The notes under the pieces: model-generated | Told to the model about the DNA's origin: nothing | Database searches by the model: none | What the model saw: the letters and a program-made list of their open reading frames with translations, nothing else | Position numbers and translations under genes: made by a program | Origin: Chitinophagaceae bacterium | GTDB taxonomy: Bacteria > Bacteroidota > Bacteroidia > Chitinophagales > Chitinophagaceae | DNA: 8,914 bases | Direction: 5' to 3' | Assembly: GCA_017853235.1 (NCBI GenBank) | Contig: JAFMJX010000065.1 | Span: 1-8,914 of the forward strand | Part shown: positions 6,254-8,914 of the stretch, piece by piece | Layout: each line of letters starts with the position of its first letter | How positions within the stretch are numbered: the stretch's first letter is position 1

Positions 6254-8914
6254 ATGAATAATAAAAAATGTTTTATGAAATTAAGGCATGCGTCTTTTTT
6301 GATTGTTGCTTTCTTAGTAGGTCTACTTCATCGAGACCTCTTGAAAGCACAGCCTTATTCTGCCTCCACGCCTCTTAATCATATAAAATCATGGGTTTCT
6401 TACGCCCCCGTCTCTGATTGGGCTACACTGATCAATAAGCCTACTAGAGATGTGCTTCTTACTACTCAATATTTTGATGGTTTAGGCAGGGAGTTGCAAA
6501 CGGTGGTAAAAGAGGGTAGTTTGGAATCCACCACCGGGCTATCCAAGGATATAGTAACCCCAAATGCTTATGATATTTTTGGTAGACAAGAATTTAAATA
6601 TTTACCATACGTAGCAGCGGAGAGTAATGGTGCTTTTAAATACGACCCGTTCAGTCAACAGCAATTGTTTTTGCAGCAGCAATATAGCTTGCAAGGGGAA
6701 GATTATTTTTATTCAAGATCGATTTTCGATGGATCTCCTGCTAATCGGGAAATTAAAAATATGCCTGCAGGCAATAGCTGGGTAGGGTCAAATCGGGGAC
6801 TAGAGAAAAAAATATATAGTAATACATTCTCCGATAGTGTATTGATGTTTTCTGTAAGTTCATTTATATTCAATGGCACTTTAGGTGGGTATAGTATTTA
6901 TTCAGGAGTAAATAATGGTCGTTATCCTACAGGGAGCCTTATAAAATTAATTACAACTGATGAGCATGGGGCTCAGGTAATTGAGTTTTACGATAAGGAA
7001 GGAAAATTACTCTTAAAGAAAGTTCAAATTAATACTTCCACTGGAATGTCAGATGACGGATCGGGTCGTAGTTACGAGGGGTGGCTTTCTACTCTATATG
7101 TGTATGACTTGGCAGGTCAGCTTCGCTGTGTAGTCCAGCCTGAGGGGGTTCGTCTTTTGAGACAATCAAATTGGAATTTTACCACCGATATCTTGAATGA
7201 ACAATGCTTTCGATATGAGTACAATCATCAAGGGCATATGGTTGTAAAAAAAGTTCCGGGGGCTGATGTTGTTTATATGGTTTATGATATGCGCGGAAGG
7301 CTGGTGATGACGCAGGATGGCAATATGCGGAGTTCGGGAAATTGGCTCATTACAAAATATGATAGTTATAATAGACCCACTGAAACGGGCGTATGGAACA
7401 GTGCTACCAGCTTTGCTTCACATCTCTCTGCCGCTAGCACTTCTACACAGTATCCAGTTATTTCAGGGTCATATACTTTGCTTACAGAAACCCATTATGA
7501 TGACTACTTGGGACTACCCTCCACTTTGTCTGATTATTTAGCTAATTGGAATGGTAACTTTTCCACCAATTATAACAGTTGGCCCTACCCGCAAAACCCT
7601 TTAAAGACACTAAATGTCAAGGGGAAGGTGACCTGGACACGGTCTCGTGTTATAGGCACTAACAACTTTATTGCTTCGGTTTCTTATTATGATTTTAAAG
7701 ATCGAGTGATTCAAACGCAAACCACCAATTTATCTGGCGGACTGGAGGTAAGTTCCACACAGTATACATGGGCAGGCCAGCCTTTCACGGCAGTACTGCG
7801 CCATCAAAAGCTGGGCACTAACACTACAGAAAATATCCAAGTTACCAAGTATGTCTATGATGATTTAAACCGGCTTGCTTCCTTACGAAAATCTGTTACC
7901 AGCACAATCAATGGCGTTACGCAGTCAATTCCTGAAACCGAGATAATTAAAAATGAGTATGATAAACTCGGTCAGCTAAAGACCAAGAAGTTGGGTAAGA
8001 AAAAGGATGCTACTGGTAATTATGGACTTGACGCACTGGAAACAGTGGATTATGACTATAATATCCGGGGTTGGTTACTAGGCGCAAATCGTGCATTTGC
8101 CAGAGATGCCAACAGTACTAATTACTTTGGCTTTGACCTTGGCTATGACAAGGTCAATAATAACTTAGTGGGCGCTCAGCAATATGCGACGCCTCAGTTT
8201 AATGGGAATATTAGCGGCATGGTATGGAAAAGCAAAGGAGATGGCGAAAAAAGAAAATATGACTTTGCGTATGATGCTGCCAATCGGCTTTTGAGGGCTG
8301 ATTTTACCCAATATACGGGCGGGAGCTTTAATCAGTCGGCGGGTATTAATTATAATGTGAAGATGGGCGATGGAGTCTCTGCAGAATCCGCCTATGACTA
8401 CAATGGCAATATCAAAAAAATGCAGCAGTGGGGGCTACGGGTTTTCGGTAGCCAGCAAATTGATAACTTAGAGTACCAGTATTTGAACCAAGGAAAATCC
8501 AACAAATTAGCTCGGGTAACAGATGATATTGCGGGGAATAATAATCTGAGCGATTTTACGGATGGCACAAACGGTAATATGGATGACTATATGTATGATG
8601 TAAACGGCAATATGACTGCCGATTTAAATAAAAATATCAGCAATATTGCCTATAATCATCTTAACTTACCTCAGCAAATTAGTGTGACAGGCAAGGGTAC
8701 AATTAGCTATGTATATGATGCCGGGGGTAATAAGTTGCAGAAAATAACGGTTGAACCCAGCGCCACAATTGTTCATGATGGAGTTACCAACACTGGCGTT
8801 TCTGTCACCACTACTACAAATTATATCGCCGGTGTGATGTACGAGTCTAAGACATATACCAATACCACGTTGCAAAATGCCTTGGGATATACCGATAAGC
8901 TGCAATATATGAGC
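6254..8914 (+). CDS. Secreted RHS-repeat protein, DUF6443-like N-terminus (3' end beyond window)
   Basis: Fourth gene, 887 codons without a stop up to the right edge, starting 4 bases after the third gene. ATG 6254 and the in-frame ATG 6275 (residue 8) both suit a signal peptide: KLRH, a hydrophobic core, then cleavage near LLKA/Q (residue 32). Residues 73-79 (YFDGLGR) with the following AYDIFGRQ and KYLPY segments match DUF6443, common at the N-terminus of Bacteroidota Rhs proteins. Further signatures are CFRYEYN (318-324), KKVPGA (332-337), YMVYDMRGRLVMTQDG (341-356) and YD repeats at about 533 (YVYDDLNRL), 569, 600, 669 (YDFAYDAANRLL), 714 (YDYNGNI), 779 and 819 (YVYDAGGNK). YIAGVMYES (857-865) and LQYMS lead into where the RHS core normally begins, so the core, autoproteolysis site and variable tip lie outside. 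Such proteins form a hollow beta-cocoon that holds a C-terminal effector in characterised Rhs/TcC relatives. The payload here is unknown. Confidence 0.9.
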   Translation, partial: MNNKKCFMKLRHASFLIVAFLVGLLHRDLLKAQPYSASTPLNHIKSWVSYAPVSDWATLINKPTRDVLLTTQYFDGLGRELQTVVKEGSLESTTGLSKDIVTPNAYDIFGRQEFKYLPYVAAESNGAFKYDPFSQQQLFLQQQYSLQGEDYFYSRSIFDGSPANREIKNMPAGNSWVGSNRGLEKKIYSNTFSDSVLMFSVSSFIFNGTLGGYSIYSGVNNGRYPTGSLIKLITTDEHGAQVIEFYDKEGKLLLKKVQINTSTGMSDDGSGRSYEGWLSTLYVYDLAGQLRCVVQPEGVRLLRQSNWNFTTDILNEQCFRYEYNHQGHMVVKKVPGADVVYMVYDMRGRLVMTQDGNMRSSGNWLITKYDSYNRPTETGVWNSATSFASHLSAASTSTQYPVISGSYTLLTETHYDDYLGLPSTLSDYLANWNGNFSTNYNSWPYPQNPLKTLNVKGKVTWTRSRVIGTNNFIASVSYYDFKDRVIQTQTTNLSGGLEVSSTQYTWAGQPFTAVLRHQKLGTNTTENIQVTKYVYDDLNRLASLRKSVTSTINGVTQSIPETEIIKNEYDKLGQLKTKKLGKKKDATGNYGLDALETVDYDYNIRGWLLGANRAFARDANSTNYFGFDLGYDKVNNNLVGAQQYATPQFNGNISGMVWKSKGDGEKRKYDFAYDAANRLLRADFTQYTGGSFNQSAGINYNVKMGDGVSAESAYDYNGNIKKMQQWGLRVFGSQQIDNLEYQYLNQGKSNKLARVTDDIAGNNNLSDFTDGTNGNMDDYMYDVNGNMTADLNKNISNIAYNHLNLPQQISVTGKGTISYVYDAGGNKLQKITVEPSATIVHDGVTNTGVSVTTTTNYIAGVMYESKTYTNTTLQNALGYTDKLQYMS

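Larger units (their letters stand above)
358..8914 (+). other. Four-gene Rhs operon (barrel, SpvB-like Rhs, pseudo-GPx, DUF6443 Rhs)
   Basis: All four plus-strand genes are separated by 12, 12 and 4 bases, with no room for internal promoters or terminators between them, so they are very likely one transcript. Genes 1, 2 and 4 have signal peptides and gene 3 has a possible one, pointing to a shared extracytoplasmic job. The order suggests an outer-membrane partner made first, then the two Rhs parts flanking the small thioredoxin-fold protein. The operon end is not in the window. Confidence 0.8.

Noticed and set aside
7317..7541. Plus-strand open frame inside the RHS-repeat gene.
   Set aside because: The overlapping Rhs frame is continuous and carries family motifs through this stretch.
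8666..8905. Minus-strand open frame near the right edge.
   Set aside because: It is antisense to the last YD repeat and the core lead-in of the Rhs gene and has no independent support.

Overview
The window reads as DNA from a Bacteroidota bacterium (formerly Bacteroidetes). It is AT-rich (about 30% GC in the spacer and 35-43% in coding stretches I counted by hand). It has no evident Shine-Dalgarno sequences, several products have signal peptides ending in Ala-Gln, and the Rhs-type protein families are the versions typical of this phylum. I cannot narrow it below phylum with confidence.

Layout: the first 160 bases hold, on the minus strand, the start of a short frame running off the left edge. 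It carries an unmistakable RHS-core motif (YYPFGLTM) without the repeat shell that normally precedes it, so it looks like a displaced Rhs C-terminal cassette. An AT-rich spacer of about 200 bases follows, with a small inverted repeat and a possible gene remnant. From 358 to the right edge there is one tightly packed plus-strand operon of four genes with gaps of 12, 12 and 4 bases: (1) a secreted protein with coiled coils and a C-terminal outer-membrane beta-barrel; (2) a 1278-residue secreted Rhs-like protein with an SpvB/TcB-like N-terminal domain and a cysteine-rich C-terminus; (3) a 177-residue glutathione-peroxidase-like protein with no cysteine at all; (4) a large secreted RHS-repeat protein with a DUF6443-like N-terminus, cut by the window edge just before its expected RHS core and variable tip.

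Working model (inference): genes 2 and 4 are two halves of an Rhs/Tc-toxin-like secreted assembly, gene 1 is its outer-membrane partner, and gene 3 is an inactive redox-fold protein reused as a chaperone or structural subunit. The minus-strand fragment suggests the locus has exchanged or shed tip cassettes, as polymorphic-toxin loci do. The toxin tip and any immunity gene for gene 4 would lie beyond the right edge, so toxin activity cannot be judged here.
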